A stretch of DNA of 64,000 nt, taken from positions 24,735,686 through 24,799,685 of the forward strand of contig OZ022261.1 of NCBI GenBank assembly GCA_963978905.1, read 5' to 3'. How positions within the stretch are numbered: position 1 is the first letter of the stretch; every line of letters starts with the position of its first letter. A model generated the notes under the pieces. It was given only the letters and a program-made list of their open reading frames with translations. It ran no database searches and was not told the origin of the DNA. This stretch comes from Trichostrongylus colubriformis (taxonomy: Eukaryota; Nematoda; Chromadorea; Rhabditida; Trichostrongylidae). Of this stretch, positions 11,143-24,969 are shown piece by piece. The position numbers and the translations under genes were made by a program.

Positions 11143-12997
11143 TTGAAATTCGCTTCCAACCCGGCGGGGACAGGTGCAGCTCGATGACGTTGCGTTGGCT
11201 GTTGGAAAGGTGTGCGATGCTTTTTCAAGCGAACAAATGTGTCATTAGCGCTTATGCACAAAGGTCACTAAAATTGCCCCTTAATGCACAGCGGTTTCTC
11301 TCAAGAGACACCTCAATTGACGTCAAACCCTTCTGCAGACACCCTTTAACCCTCTTGGTCCACGCAATAGGGCAGAGACGCAGTTTTTCGGATAAACTTC
11401 CCGCCTTGTTTATTGTTTATTCTTTTCATGCTTTTTCCTTCAGTTCCTCTCTGAGACTTTGCTCAACCACTGCCATCATTGAGAAGCACGTTATCAGCCA
11501 TTCAAAAAAATTAGCAGAATTTCTTGGTAATTTCTCCCTTTAAATCATATCTTCCAATGAGTATTCGCGTATTCATATGCCATAAAACCGGCATTAATGT
11601 GAGTTTTTGCTGAGATTGTCGTTTGCTGAGCTTCAAGGCCAAGGAGGAAATTCAAAAGCGGGGAGCGCTTGGACCTCCTCGTCCTCTCTCTCTCCTTCAT
11701 CGATTCTCTTTAAGTAGATTACCCCCTGCAGACCACACATTACTTTTGGCCATGCACTGCTTCTCATCGTGATCCTTCTCCATAACGAAGTGCATCTTCT
11801 ATATTCAACTCTGAAATCGAACTTTAATAACTATTATTGCCATGCTATGCCTGATAACGTTTCTTTTATAGTTCCTATGCACTCATAATGTACTCATCAA
11901 TAGGTATGCAGTGTTTGAGATTTTAATGGGATGTAGGATGATTTTTGCGACATTTTCCGCAATTTTCTAGAAAATTCCAGAAACTCTGCAGGTAGAGTTA
12001 GTGAAGGCGAACAGTCTAATTCAATGGTTTATTTGAATAATCCCTACGCCTGCAATAAAACAGGGCAATTTTGCAAGAAGGATTTCGATAGTACCTTCTT
12101 CACACATGTCCCCTGAACTCTGAAGCAAATCATGAGACCACGGTACATACACGATTAGTTGACGTTAATTACACTTTTTATTTTATTTTTTATGTTAATT
12201 TAAAAATTCGCTCTTTAACTTCCTATTATTTATTATATCTCGATATGCAATATAAATAAATAGGAATTACATGAATAAATTCTAAAAACCAAAACCTAGT
12301 TTCTTGTATGAAAGATAGATTTTAGAAAGGAAAAATGTTTTAAAAGAAGTTGCGAAAATTTCCGTACAACCTAATATAAGACTTGCTCCTCGAATCTGAC
12401 ATTTTGACAACCTTACAACCTGACAACCTGACATTCCATTTACTCAACTATTGAACTAAATACTAATCAACGCGTTTGAAAACGAATCTCGTGTTTTATC
12501 ACATAGCACAAAGGTGATCCACTTATTTTGATCCCGGCTATTCTGTCCGAGTTTACATTTGCTGGTATGGCGTGATTTATTGATGTAACTTCTGATTGCA
12601 ACTTCTGACATCTACATACATGGTAGCCTATTCTCGAAGGGATAACAAATAGAAGAAATAAATAAATAAATAGAGATAGAATAGGAGAAACGATCGCGTA
12701 CTACCATGATTGTCACGTACTGTGGATGAAATTTTTTACATCTCCAATACTTGTTATACTAGATCCATTTATTATTTGCAACTTTTAGCGATTATTTGTT
12801 AGGGCATCCTGATCAAATTTATACTGTTTCTTAAAATTATGCATCAATCAATGGAGAGAAAAGTGCGAGATTCGATGCACCCACTCACTCCTTACCTTTC
12901 GCCCCTCTGTATCACCGGGTGCTAGTGGTAAACGGCGAGGGTCTATTTCCGGCACGAACGTCGTCCCGCCCCCGCAGCAGCCTGGCTAGCGAAGCGA

Positions 12998-13223
12998 TGG
13001 GTGTGTACCCTAATGACAGGATTTCGCAACAGGACGAGTGGCGTGCGACGCTACGCATGTAAGCTATGCGCGTTACCAGAGTTGGGTCTTAGAGCGATAA
13101 GGCGCCATACACAGATGACTTGTAATCGCTTTGGGACCCAACGATACGGCACCCTGAGCTCGTCCGCATCGGTTCGCTTACGACACGCCGCGGTGCGAAA
13201 TCCCGACATAAAGGTACGCACCC
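12998..13223. mobile_element. Palindromic MULE-type MITE
   Basis: Ends GGGTGTGTACCCTAATGACA and inverse GGGTGCGTACCTTTATGTCG, core GTTGGGTCTTAGAGCGATAA with inverse ATCGCTTTGGGACCCAAC. No exact TSD visible. Confidence 0.75.
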
Positions 13224-14439
13224 AAGATGAGATCACGGAAAGACCTCTCAGCCGCGCTTTTCAACGCGAGTTTGCCCACAGATTATCTATTCATAGCTGT
13301 CCTTTTCTTTTACAATGAACGGCGTTCCCGGTTTTGTTTTTCTTCCGTGGTCTATGACTGAGCCCTTGCCGCACGTAGGCCATAAATCTTACACAATCCT
13401 TTGTCAGCTTACCGAGCTTTTTCGCTTCTCAGATGTCAACATGGGGTCCTGTTTTTTTCCCATTTTTGAACTTACACTCGGAAATGAACACCAGCAGCTG
13501 GGTCAATATCTATGCTCCGAATTCCCCATTACTGCTGTAGCGAAGTAAGTGCACGTTGTAAAATAAGATTGCCTCACTACACTTGAAATGCTTATTCAGT
13601 AACCGTTCCTATTGCTAGCACACTTATCATGATATTTATAGTACTCATTAGTTGAGTAAAAAAATGCTTGCTCGACTTTTCGAACGAAATTAAAATCTCG
13701 TTCGATTAACTCATTGCCAGCTCTTTCGTGGTATCCAGCTTATTCGCTGTGCTGTTGTATTTCAATACTAATCTTCCTGAAAACTTGAGTATATTCAATT
13801 TTGAACATCCCAGCAAACTGAGGTTTACTAAATGTTTATCTCGAAAAAAAATAAAACCTTGGTTCCAGGGGATATGTCAAGCTTGTAAACACTCAATTTC
13901 TGAAACAAAAACAGTTTTAGTAATTGTCTTCTATGTGTGTCATTCAGTTTTAGTGATGTCTTCTATGTTGACACTCAAAATAAATTATTGCATATCATCT
14001 ATGCCATTCAAAAATCAAATATCATTGGAACTGGCGGCAAGAAAACATTCACAAAAAATTATTTAGTTTATTTTGCATTTCACAATCATCGCAATATAAT
14101 CACATCGTGCGCATAAAATGCATTTACTTATTAATTAAAGTGCATTTGTAATCTACCTGGTAATTGGGCATTCCTGTATTAAAATGGGTACTGGCTCATA
14201 GAAGGTCGTTCCCATGGAACTCGTTGTCCATACTTCATTTTGAAACCCATAAGTAGCAATAGTCTGAAGGTCAAGTAGGAATGGGATTAGCAGCAGGATG
14301 TCCGAGAAGTCCCGAAGAAAGTAGGAAAAATACCCAGCAGGTAGTTCCTCATGACAGAGATTTGCACTCATACGTAAAGATTTCGCACCGCTGCGTGCTA
14401 CGTGTCCTACGCCTCAAATATCACGTTTGACGCGGAAAT

Positions 14440-14540
14440 CGCTTTCGGATATAACTACACACGGCGCTCCTAGCTCGCACGCCTCGCGCCGCATGCAATA
14501 CGCCACTGCGTGAAATCCTGACGTAGGTGTCCGCATCCCC
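14440..14540. mobile_element. MULE-type MITE, right half
   Basis: GGCGCTCCTAGCTCGCACGC and TGCGTGAAATCCTGACGTAG match the right arm of the family. Confidence 0.45.
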
Positions 14541-15306
14541 ACGAAAATTAAATGGTGCACTTCACTCGGGAACGTATAACGTATAATCCCTCAGAAGCCG
14601 TGCTCAGTTTGATCTGTGGTTCAGAGGAAAGAAATATAATATTATGCACCGGGTCTTCTAGGACTTCGTACCTGGATTGCCCTAGACCTTTATTTAAATT
14701 GCCTGCGTCGCCCTATAAGCTGAGTATGAAGCTGATAGTTTACATCAAAAGCTAATTCTGAAGCGAGCACGCTATTCCGACATTAGCTGCAAGGCAATAT
14801 TTTTTTTTTTTTGCTGGAAAAAACCGTGACTGGAGCCACATTATATGGTCTAATGCTTCGGAACTGCAAATCGCTTTGGCCACAACTGTGACCATACGCC
14901 TTCATTTTTTATCAATCATTACAGTGCCGCAGTATATTTCAAAGGATGGTGCCATAGGATTGTGATGGACCAGTCGCTTAGAATGCGGAAGAGTTGAAAA
15001 CCTTATAATACCTCTATAAGTGAAATCTGGAAGGTGCAATCATACGAAATCATTGTCGGTGCTGTCCGACGTTGACTTTGGGTCAATATAGGTTGAAGAG
15101 GAGACGTAGTATGACGCAACATTAGTGTATTGGGAGCAGTGCACCGCACACACCTAACAGCAGGCTAAGATCCTGTCACGACCTCATTTTCAAAGCATGT
15201 AATAGCAGTAGAAATTTTCATCTAAGAGAAAGCAAAAAATCTCAAATATTGGAATCCTACAAAACCCACATTAACCCTAGATTTCTTCTTGTAAGTGCAT
15301 AGTGGG

Positions 15307-16199
15307 TTGGGTCATTCTATAAGTAGTGTCATTTTTTCAAACGAAAATTTTTCCCATAAATTCACAAGTTTTTGCCAACACGTCATATATCATTTGGAAG
15401 AGATTTTTCTGCTCTCCAAAAACTGATATTCAGCTTCTGAACAAGTGAGAATGGGGCCGACATTCAGGCTGGGGGGTAGGTAGGTCCGGGAAAAATTGGC
15501 CAAACCGGTCATGTGTCCCGTACTAAGCCCCAACCTCTTCTGCAATCCAATATTTGGTTGATCAAGAAGTCTCGTCGTTCTTTTTCTGAATTCCTTTTTC
15601 TGAAAGTACTCACGTTTGTTCAGAATGAAGCTTTCCTTTCAAATCCCTTGCTCAACAGTGCTTCATGAACCATTCGGGAGGATTTTTCTGCTCTATTAAA
15701 AACATGTTTCGTACTCAAGAAAACCCGGTTTGTAATATTTCCCCGTCCCTACTCATCACCTTTACTTGACGTTTCACCACTCTTTCGATTCCAACTGATC
15801 GGTCGAAAAAATTTTCTCGCCTTGCTTTGAAGAAATTTTAAAATTCACCGAAATGTGGCGGAAAAACTAAAGGTGGGGAGCGACGTGACTGTTCGAGTAA
15901 CCAATTCGTGGAACTTGCAGAAGTTACGGGGCTAAGTACGAGACACATGATAGGCTAACTTTCCTAAAGGAAAACATAGTATTTTTATTGCCATTCATTG
16001 CCAGTTTGGTCAATTTTTTCAACCAAACCAACCACTCGCCAGCCTGAAAATCGTCCTCATCGTGATGCTCACAAAAACTTAACAAGTCATTTTGTAGAGC
16101 AGAAAAATCTCCGACTGATACATGACATTTTGCAAAAAACTTATGATTTTATAGGAAAAATTTCGTTTAAAAAAACGACATAATTGTGGAATGACCCAA
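15307..16199. mobile_element. Second mariner-type fold-back element
   Basis: Ends TTGGGTCATTCTATAAGTAG and, inverted, TTGGGTCATTCCACAATTAT; TA follows the right end, the left duplication is degraded. Inner parts pair (for example GTGTCCCGTACTAAGCCCC at about 15513 with its inverse near 15930). It shares the 'TTTTTCTGCTCT' motif of the 3342-4654 element, so the two are related subfamilies. Confidence 0.7.
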
Positions 16200-16664
16200 T
16201 ACACATGGATGCTGCGCTCAACTGCATCCATGCTGTAACGCATGAAAAAAGTTGTTCTGAAGTTTCGAGAAGCAAGAGATTCCAAGGACGTCATGGAAAT
16301 ATTCAGTGATTGTACTCTTAACGTCATGAGCTCGCGGTTGTACTTTGGAAAGTACTTCTTTTTTTGATGATAATTAAATTTGGGACTTGGATCGCTTCCA
16401 ATTTTTTATTTTGAGGGGGAAGTTGCGAAAACTTCAGAACTTGCACTTACGATGTTTGATTCACCCACCGCATAGTTAAGAATGTACTTCATGCAACTGC
16501 CCACATAAATTATCGAGCGCATATAATTTGGCCGAAACCCACCCACATTTTTGTGACACTGATATTCCTTAGAAGAGTGCAGGTGATAGCAGAGTTCTGC
16601 AAAACGTAACCTGAGCAGAGCAGGTGTGTATTGTTGTCGTAGGATTCAGCACCGTGACCTCTTT

Positions 16665-16785
16665 AATAATGCGCACGGCGCGGTGGTCGTTTCAGGACCC
16701 AACTTTGAGCGACACTTCTAGCTGGCACGCAACGCTCCGCTAGCCGCACACAGGAGTCCAAAATTCTGTTCTAACAATACTCACC
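16665..16785. mobile_element. MULE-type MITE, right half
   Basis: TTTCAGGACCCAACTTTGAG, CTTCTAGCTGGCACGCAACG, end TCTGTTCTAACAATACTCACC. Confidence 0.45.
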
Positions 16786-17968
16786 TAAGCCGATTTAGGA
16801 CTCAGTTTCTCAGTTGTGGTCTTTGTGCCATTCTAGAAATGTTCTTCTTTAAAGGCAGCTTTCGGGAAAATTCGGACGAAAAGTAGAAGAAGTAGTGAAT
16901 ATGAAAGCCAAGATGCCTAGTAACAGGAAAGTGGAGAAAAAACGAATGGAAGTGGCCAAAAACCCAAGAAATAGAACCCCTTCCCACCATTGGTTCTGGG
17001 CGCGGACGACCTTTCCGTCAAGACGCGGGTATTCCGCATAGGTTTTCCACTGGCATTACCAAGACGTAAGCATGAAGGGATGTTCGGAAATGCGACAGCA
17101 TCTATTTTCATGTGGTCAGTTTCAAGCTAAAAGTGAGAAAGCGCGCTCGATACATTCAATCCTGCCGATCTCCTTGACCAACCGCACCGTGACCAACCCC
17201 TAATCACGTCGCCTGGAGGCGGGCTGTCCTTGTCCAAGGCGGCTTGTCCTGACGAGGCCGCCTCCGCCACAGCTCAAGGGGGCGCCTTCCGCGGGGGATT
17301 TCGCCATGCATAGGCCTTCCAGACCCGTAATTTTTCACTCAATGCCTCCTTATGGGATTCCCTGTCACCCACATTATCCCGAACACTGTTTTTAAGTGAC
17401 TAGTAAAGCTGAGGGGTCCCCGTGTCTAGAACGGGATAGCTGCCTGATTTGTCCTCAGAGTCGACGACCTAGAAAATGGCTGTATTGTTGGAGGCCACGG
17501 GAGAAAGCAAGGCAGAACACGTCATATACTGTTTTTGATGTCCTGTTGGTCCCAGGAAGTCTACTTTGGGGACCATTTCTGCGGTTATCGCAGTAGTAGC
17601 AGGTATGACGCTAAAAACTATTGAAAGACTTAAAAAGATAATTTTCCTGATGGCCCTATTCTAAGGGTAACGGTTGGGACGCGGTCAGTAGGGCCAGATA
17701 TTTCAAAAAGCAAGTAGACAGTTGTGCGAACACTGAAATAAGAAGTAAGTGTGACATTTGTACTCAAAAATTTCGGTCTTCTAAAGGTGAGAAAGGCTTC
17801 ATTAAATTTTATCACATTTTGGAAATAGCATCACCCAGTCATGGATGGATCTGAATAAACTTGTGCAGAGAAAGGGAGTCACATAACAAATTGTCTGAAT
17901 AACCCCTGTCACAGGACGAAAGGCCACAAGCTGTCACAGGACCGCAGGCTGACATAGAAAGGTTTCTT

Positions 17969-18199
17969 GGATATGTACCCTAATGTCAGGATGCCGCACG
18001 ATGGCGAGCGGCGTGCGACACAGTGTGTGCGAGCTATGCGCGTCGCGGTAGTTGGGTCTCAAAACGATTACAACGTAATGCTAGGAGTGCGATACGCAGT
18101 TGACTTCTAATCGCTTCGGGACCCAACAATTTAGCTCGTCCGCATTGCTTCGCTTGCGACATTCCGCAGTGCGGCATCCTGACATTAAGGTACACATCC
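17969..18199. mobile_element. Palindromic MULE-type MITE with 9-base TSD
   Basis: Ends GGATATGTACCCTAATGTCA and inverse GGATGTGTACCTTAATGTCA. Flanked by AGGTTTCTT on both sides (17960-17968, 18200-18208). Contains the family core GTTGGGTCTCAAAACGATTA and its inverse. Confidence 0.85.
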
Positions 18200-18689
18200 A
18201 GGTTTCTTTTGAGCCAGCCTAGGACCCTTCTCGAGCACTAGAACATCCATTACCTCTGACCTTCGAGAGTCTTCTGTTTCTGAATTTATGTTCCCTTCTA
18301 CTTTGCATGATCGGTGCTCACCTGACACTTATCTTATTTTTCTCTCAGGTCGGCTCTAAGAAGCTGAGTTATAACACGTAACATGGATACATAGTAGTTT
18401 CTCTCGTTTACGATCTCGTACAACAGTAATATCTGTCGGTCCTCTTATGCGAAAAAGTCAACGCATTTCCATGCGACATGCAGCTTAACTCACCTATTCC
18501 ACCCCCACAGGGATACCACTGTTGTACTTCTGTTTTTATATCATATTCATATCTATATATTATATCTCATTTATTATATCTCATTCTTATATTCACTCTG
18601 CATCGATCAATACTGTTATATGTTTGAACTCATCCTACTCCGAATGATAACTTCAAAGGCACCGAGAGCAGTAAGGATAAAGTGAAAAT

Positions 18690-19050
18690 TAGGAACACAT
18701 GTTCTCTGAAAACAAACCTTTCGCTTCAGAATAGGTGGTGTAGCGAAACTCGCAATTAAAAGGCGTGGCTTGGGGTCCTATCACGGCGTGACGTCCTGCA
18801 GTACATCAGCCGAGCTAGTTGCTTTCGAGGGCGGGACAACGTTGATTTAGCCTTTCCATCCGTCTGCAGTCTACTCCGGCTGGTGACGCAGAGGGGAGCG
18901 AGAGGCAAGAGGGTTTTCAGGTTCCTATTTCTCCGGTTTATCGCCGCTTTATTTTGATCTTTCTTTGCTATTACACTGCTGTTCGCGCGGTCACTAATTC
19001 CATGTTTCACAATCTGCCAAATTTAATCCTCCCGTTGTCTTGGGGTAAAT
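18690..19050 (+). repeat. 400-base interspersed repeat family, reference copy
   Basis: Carries CTGAAAACAAACCTTTCGC, CGTCTGCAGTCTACTCCGGC, GGTTCCTATTTCTCCGGTTT and CACAATCTGCCAAATTTA. Related copies: 905-1240 (-), 16810-17110 (-), 26665-27080 (-), 33825-34115 (+), 40805-41190 (+), 46120-46500 (-), 47575-47815 (+), 57560-57865 (-). Non-coding; ends not clearly inverted. Class unknown. Confidence 0.65.
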
Positions 19051-19269
19051 AATGAAAATAACGCATATTTGCTAGCTAGACTGCATCACGCGAACGCTTC
19101 ATGACTGCCAAGTTGTCCAGTTAGTTGGACTTGCGCATAAGGCCGTTTGTCTTCACTGGGAATCAAACTTTGGAGAACTTCTGACATTTCTCAGGGCAGC
19201 AAGTGAAAAGGGTCGAAAGTTTTATGTTTTGCGTGCACCGATATGATGTGAATAATGATTCCAAATAGC

Positions 19270-19522
19270 GTGTCTCGGTTGTCTTCATAGGGAAAGAAAA
19301 TTCGCGCGTTCGCGCGGTCACGTGTGACGCGCGACGCGACACCTACGAGGAAGGGCCTCGTATGTAGTTGGGTCCCAAAGCGACTATAGATCCCAAACAT
19401 AAGATAAGGCGTAGATTGAGCTAATCGCTTTAGGACACACCTACGTCTGATGCCCGCACCAGCATGCATCACATCGCAATCCTCACATCGTGCCGCAAAT
19501 TTGCTGTCCTAATGACACACAG
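19270..19522. mobile_element. MULE-type MITE, diverged
   Basis: Contains GTTGGGTCCCAAAGCGACTA, left arm AGAAAATTCGCGCG, right end GTCCTAATGACACACAG. Confidence 0.55.
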
Positions 19523-20924
19523 CCAACGTTTCTCGTAAAATCAGGATCTTACCCTGATTTTGAATGGAAGCGAATGCCTGGCGCATTGCTTTTTCCCACG
19601 ACTCTGAAAATGACGAGTAAACATTTGTGAAACCACGTTCCTCTTGAACGATGGTTATTCAAAGCCCGATGAAGTACTTTCAAGTGACCGCGTTTGTTCC
19701 CGACGTGTATTCTCTCGACGTTTCTTTATAGCCTCTCGTGCCTGTCGTTATCTAAAACAAACGCCGAAGGCAAAACATAAACAAAGCACTTCATATGTTT
19801 GCATTTTTAACTCCAAGTACTCTCTTTTTTTTTGCTTTTTTTTTTGAGGAGGCTGACCGATTAGATTTCTACGCAGAATCCAATAAGTGTCAATAAATAG
19901 AGTTTTTAGACATTGCGAATCGCTTTTATCTTGCCGAAGCTTTGAAGAAATGGTCTCCATAGGGAATATTTATTTCATTGTGAAACTGTCTATGTGGACG
20001 CTGGGAAAGGGTGAAGGAAATATTTATTAGCGTTCACCATAGAGAAAGTAAGAAATGGAGAATGCTTGGCACTTGTTAGCTCCAAGGACCGACGATGTCC
20101 CCAAGATGCAATCGGATATTTTCGGCCCCGGAGAACATCCTCCTCTATCGCCCCTCTTGCTTGCCCATCTGCTTTTCTCGCCCAATCTCACCTAGTGCGA
20201 CCGACTCCACCTCAATTTACCCAGTGTATTGTTATAGTTGTTGTTTACTTGTTTACAGACTAAGTAAGCACTTGTTTTTTTTTATCAAGCGCTAGCAGAA
20301 CCTATGCAGGGACACTCTTCATTTTTAAAGTAGTAGGACTTGATAGTAGACCTCCTGGGGAAGGCTACTTTCTCATTTAGGCCGAACAAGTCAAAGATTG
20401 GATTATCCTTAATTAACAATCATAGTATTAGTCATTGGCATTGAATGAATTGGTTTTCAGTCCGATAAGACAAAAGCCTATTCAGCTGAATAAAACAGAT
20501 AGAAATTAATAAGTTGAAATAGAAATAGATTCATGGAGAAAGAAAAACGAATATGTGCGGTTCTTGTGGGCTCTGAAAATTGCACTCAAGTCGCTGAGAC
20601 TCAATCAAGTTTTTTTATTCAATCAACTAAAGTGTATGGCATCTTCGATGGAAACCATCATCTCTACCATTCTCCTCTGCGTCCCTGCTCTCAAAATCAC
20701 AAAATTGGACTTCTACTGTGGTGGCTTGATTGAGATACTGCCAGAATTCATAAGCTGCATGGGTTCATACATGCGCGGTCTACTAATTTTATCGGTGTCT
20801 ACAATGAAAGGTTTCATGAATGATTGCAAAACGCTCATTCGCTTCCTCAAGCTGCCCCGAATGACAAAAAGGTGCTGCTGAGTGATCTCCATTGCACTTA
20901 CCTTCCCGTGTATATATTAGAACA

Positions 20925-21065
20925 TTATTACGCACTGCGACGTGTGGAGAGCAGCGCCATGCATACGACGTAAGGGCGCCGTATGTAGCGCGGTCCTGAA
21001 GCGATTGCCGTGTCATGCGCCTTATTTCCGGCGTGAACGCTGTGGTGCGCATCCTGCCCTACGGT
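20925..21065. mobile_element. MULE-type MITE, partial
   Basis: Contains GGGCGCCGTATGTAGCGCGG, GTCCTGAAGCGATTGCCG and end GCGCATCCTGCCCTACGGTG. Confidence 0.45.
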
Positions 21066-23282
21066 GCACTCGTTGGCTAATTTACCCATCTTGAGTAAAA
21101 ATGTGAAAGTGTGCCCTAGGGGAAGAAGTCAGTGCGCTGAAATACATATTCGGAATGCATATGATATTCATGGGGGAATCGATGTCTGTAGGTGCCCTAA
21201 TTGGTGTTCGTTGTGTGTGTGTGTGCCTCCTCTCACAATCATTCGCACGCTCTCCATTTTGTGTTAACAATTCAACAGCTCTCTCGTCATCTCCCGACAA
21301 CTGAATTCACCTCACCTCTCCGTCGTTTTGAACACTTCTCAGCTTGCCGAAGTTGGGATTCATCGCGCAAATTGCCTTGAAATGTTCGACGATGGAGCTG
21401 TTGATATGAATGATTTATGTTCGTGACGAAATGACGTATTCATAAGGTACGGAGTTTTTGACGGGTTTTCAATAAGTTTTTTGCTTTTCGTAAGGATACT
21501 TTTGTTTGAATTTCTTTCTTTACTATTTTAATTTGCTCCATTCACTCCTTGCAAGTACCCACGTACTCAATCCTTATGTTCTTAGCAAGAAGGATTCTCA
21601 GGATTTGTCTATTTCAGTAGTAATTTGAGCATAATTTCTTCAGAATCGCTAATGTGATAAGAAACTAGGAATTATTCTGAATTGGTCAGAATTACCTAAT
21701 TCAAGCTTTTTACTTACATTTGACTGTGCTTCTACTGCATTTATCTTCATTCCTGATATGTAATCATGTGTACTTAAAGGAACCGGAAGGGGTCCGAAAC
21801 AAGAGAAAGATGCAAAGAAATGAGCATTTTGTAACGAACACAGAAGGTTAGAAGCGATAATCGGTGAAAAAACCCGGAAGCAAGAGCGCATCGCTGCGGT
21901 GTGTATTCGCATCCAATTCGCATCATTTCACAGACCTTCCGAGTTGTCCGCTGTAGGAGACGGGCCGCGGGCCAACGTTAGTTGTAGCACCTGACTCCCA
22001 GCGCAGTGGAGTGGCCATCCCCACTACATTAGCATTCATGTAAGTACATCTAGAAACAATATAAGAAAGAACAAAGTAAAAAGTAAAAAGAAAAAACAAA
22101 TTTCTAATAGAAACATATCTCATTTTGGCACCATGCGAAGGCGTCAAATTGGCGAGTTTGTGCAATGGCGGCCACTTAAACTCGTCCACACTACGTCTGC
22201 TCTACCGTAAGCCGAAATTACCCCCTTCTGGTGTCTTTAACCCATTGCGCCTGCATGAGACGCCGGGTTCTCACTCGGTATTGATCTCATTAACAAAAAT
22301 TTTCCAGTACTTCCGTGGCTCTGTGTGTTCCATAAACTCGAAAGCCAACTAATGCTTTTCCTTTGAGTTTCTGGTTCACATTACTAGTTGACATCTTCAA
22401 TTCGAAGAATGTTATGGGACTTCAAAATCACACAGTGGTTGCTCACAAGAATGAGAGTCAACCCTCAACTCAGTTAATAAGTTCTTGAAACACTTCTTTC
22501 GGCTGGCGTTTTGTATATCAGGTAACGTAATGATATTTTACGTCAACTTTGTCTGAGGAGAAGTTGCTGGGTTCCTTCTATTCACTGTTCATATTGTTAT
22601 ATGTTGTTATAAGTTGCTCCATGTGTTTGGAGGAATAGAACATCATATTTTTGTACAAGGAATAATTTTCTAGATGGATCTTCACCTACTGGTGTCGAGA
22701 AAACGCCAGTTTGCTTGAAACACATGAAATATTTGGTAACCTAAAGCTAGTTGATAGTTATTTATTATTATCTCCTTCTTTGTAGCGGAGTACGCATGCG
22801 CGCGAAACGGCGCGGGCGTCAATGGGTTAAAAGGATGACTGGACACAAGGTGCGACTGGAAATAGGCGTGGCCCTCCCATCTGCCCATTGTTCCACTTGC
22901 TGGGTCGTTCAAGCAAACCAATTGGGACTTCGAAAGCCCCGCCCACTTCCAGCGTTATTCGTCATTTAGCATGATTTGACAGTCATTTTCAGCTTAAATG
23001 CATTTCTTGTTTCCTTTCCAGTTTTTACGACATCAGTAGTTGAAAGTACGAAGAACTTTGTTTGTGAAAGGAGGGCAGCACCTTCTACTCAAATCGCTCT
23101 TGTTAACACTCCAGCTTAGTAGATGGTAGTAACCTTTCAAGTTGTGAAGGCGTTCAAATCTGTACTCGACCCATACGTTGTATTGTGTGGGGGGATAGTT
23201 ATGTCAATGTTTTCTGTTTTGAATAGGGTTCCGCCAGTCAGCCGAGTCTTCAGAAGGTTGGGATCCTCTCATGTAAATAAGA

Positions 23283-23395
23283 GATGTGTATTAGGACAGA
23301 ATTCTGGAAGGAAGCGTGCGGCGTGCGATGCGATGCGCGTGAGTCGGGAGCACCGTACGCAGTTGGGTCTTGGGACGATTACTGTGTCTCACTCA
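23283..23395. mobile_element. MULE-type MITE, left half
   Basis: ATGTGTATTAGGACAGAATT at the outer end, GTTGGGTCTTGGGACGATTA at the core. Confidence 0.5.
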
Positions 23396-24717
23396 TGAAA
23401 TAGGGCCTAGCGCTTATAGTGCAATACAGTACAGTGCGCGTACAATAAGGCAGACTTACAACACAATCCAGCACGTACAATGAAATGCAATGCAGTATGA
23501 AAAAAATCCGAATAACCTTTTCCAGCGATGTAATTTAAAACGCAAAAAAGCAAATTACGGAAGCACAATAGAAAACGTGGCAAAAAAGCCTTCTTCAACG
23601 TATGATTTCGTATTGTTCTATTGCTCTTGTCTGCTGTTGCTTTTCATTCACGATAGACGCTGCCTTCTTAATCGCGCTTTCAATGGCCGTTTGAAATCTG
23701 AAATGTACTGTTTCAGAATGAGGGAGCCGTATTAGCCATGGCGAGGCTCGACTACGCACATGCACGGTGAGAATCTCTTTTACACTGATAATTGACCACG
23801 CCTACTTTTACGATTATCGTGGAAATACTTCTGAAGTCCTCTTTCCTTCTAAATTCTCTTTCATATTTTCTGTTGCTTCTCTTTTTCGCCTAAAGAGTCT
23901 AGGGTGTGATCCAAAAGGACTTAAACTCTCAACCAGCTTATGTTCAATAATCTGCACTGGTGCTTTTTCTGTTTTTTCCTGGGAAATGCCGTGCCGTGGA
24001 ACACCGCAGTAGGGGACCGAAGAATATCGGTCGGTTGCAGCGCTTCGCCCGCGAGCGGACGCCAGCGCTTTGCCCGCAAGCGGACGCATCGCGCGCTTTT
24101 GATGACCTCCGCACACCACAGGTTTTCGCGGCTCTAAACTATCCGTTAACGATGCTCACGCCCTAAACAATTCCACCGAAGAAACTAATTTAGTCTCGTG
24201 TTTTCAGCACCATGTATCCACACTTTCTTTCTCGATAATCTCAATAATCGACCACTACTGCGCACTAGCCACAAATACTTTCGCAACACAGTAGTATCTA
24301 CATAAGCCAGCGATTTGAAACCATGCAAAATATTACCGCCGAAGCAGCCCAGGGCTACTTTTCACAAATTCGACTGTGTGAGGTTCTGATTTGCAACAAG
24401 AGGTACAGCTGACCAGATCATCAAAATTTTAACTTAAATGCTGAGCAATTTGTATAATAACACGTTCATCACGAAAACGTAATAGGAAAATTCCTACATC
24501 GGAGTGTTTCGCCCTCGTGATCAATACAATGTACAAGCCCTTCTAGTGATTCAGAATCGGTAGGAAAATGTTTTTGGGGGCCACTGCGCCCGAGCAATAA
24601 CACTGAACGTCAGCCACTATTGTACGTAGTCGATGCTTTGACCATATGCAAATACAAAAGAGGAGGACGGGATAGCATGCTACATAGATCATTCAGAACG
24701 AGGATGATTCAACTGCG

Positions 24718-24969
24718 AAGTGTGTACCTGTACGTCAAAATTCCGCATCGCGTCGCACGCTGCGGTGCGCACCGCATCGTGCAGCGTGCGACGCGTTGCG
24801 TGCGAGCTGGGGGCGCCATATGTGGTTGGGTCATGAAGCGATTACACGGCAACTACATGCGACGCCTCAGCATTTCTGTGTGATTGCTTTAGGAACCAAA
24901 TGTAGCCCTTGTTTGGGTGCATCACTTCCCTTGACGTAGTGCGAAATCCTGACGTAAGGGAACACACCA
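24718..24969. mobile_element. Palindromic MULE-type MITE
   Basis: Left end GTGTGTACCTGTACGTCA, right end TGACGTAAGGGAACACAC, core GTTGGGTCATGAAGCGATTA. Strongly GC-rich arms. Confidence 0.7.

Larger units (their letters stand above)
4875..12990. other. Intergenic, repeats listed separately, no supported gene
   Basis: Apart from the MITEs, SINE-like pieces, simple repeats and one weak minus-strand frame listed here, I see only short unsupported frames. 5651-5932 (+, 91 residues) has no recognisable motif. Confidence 0.5.
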
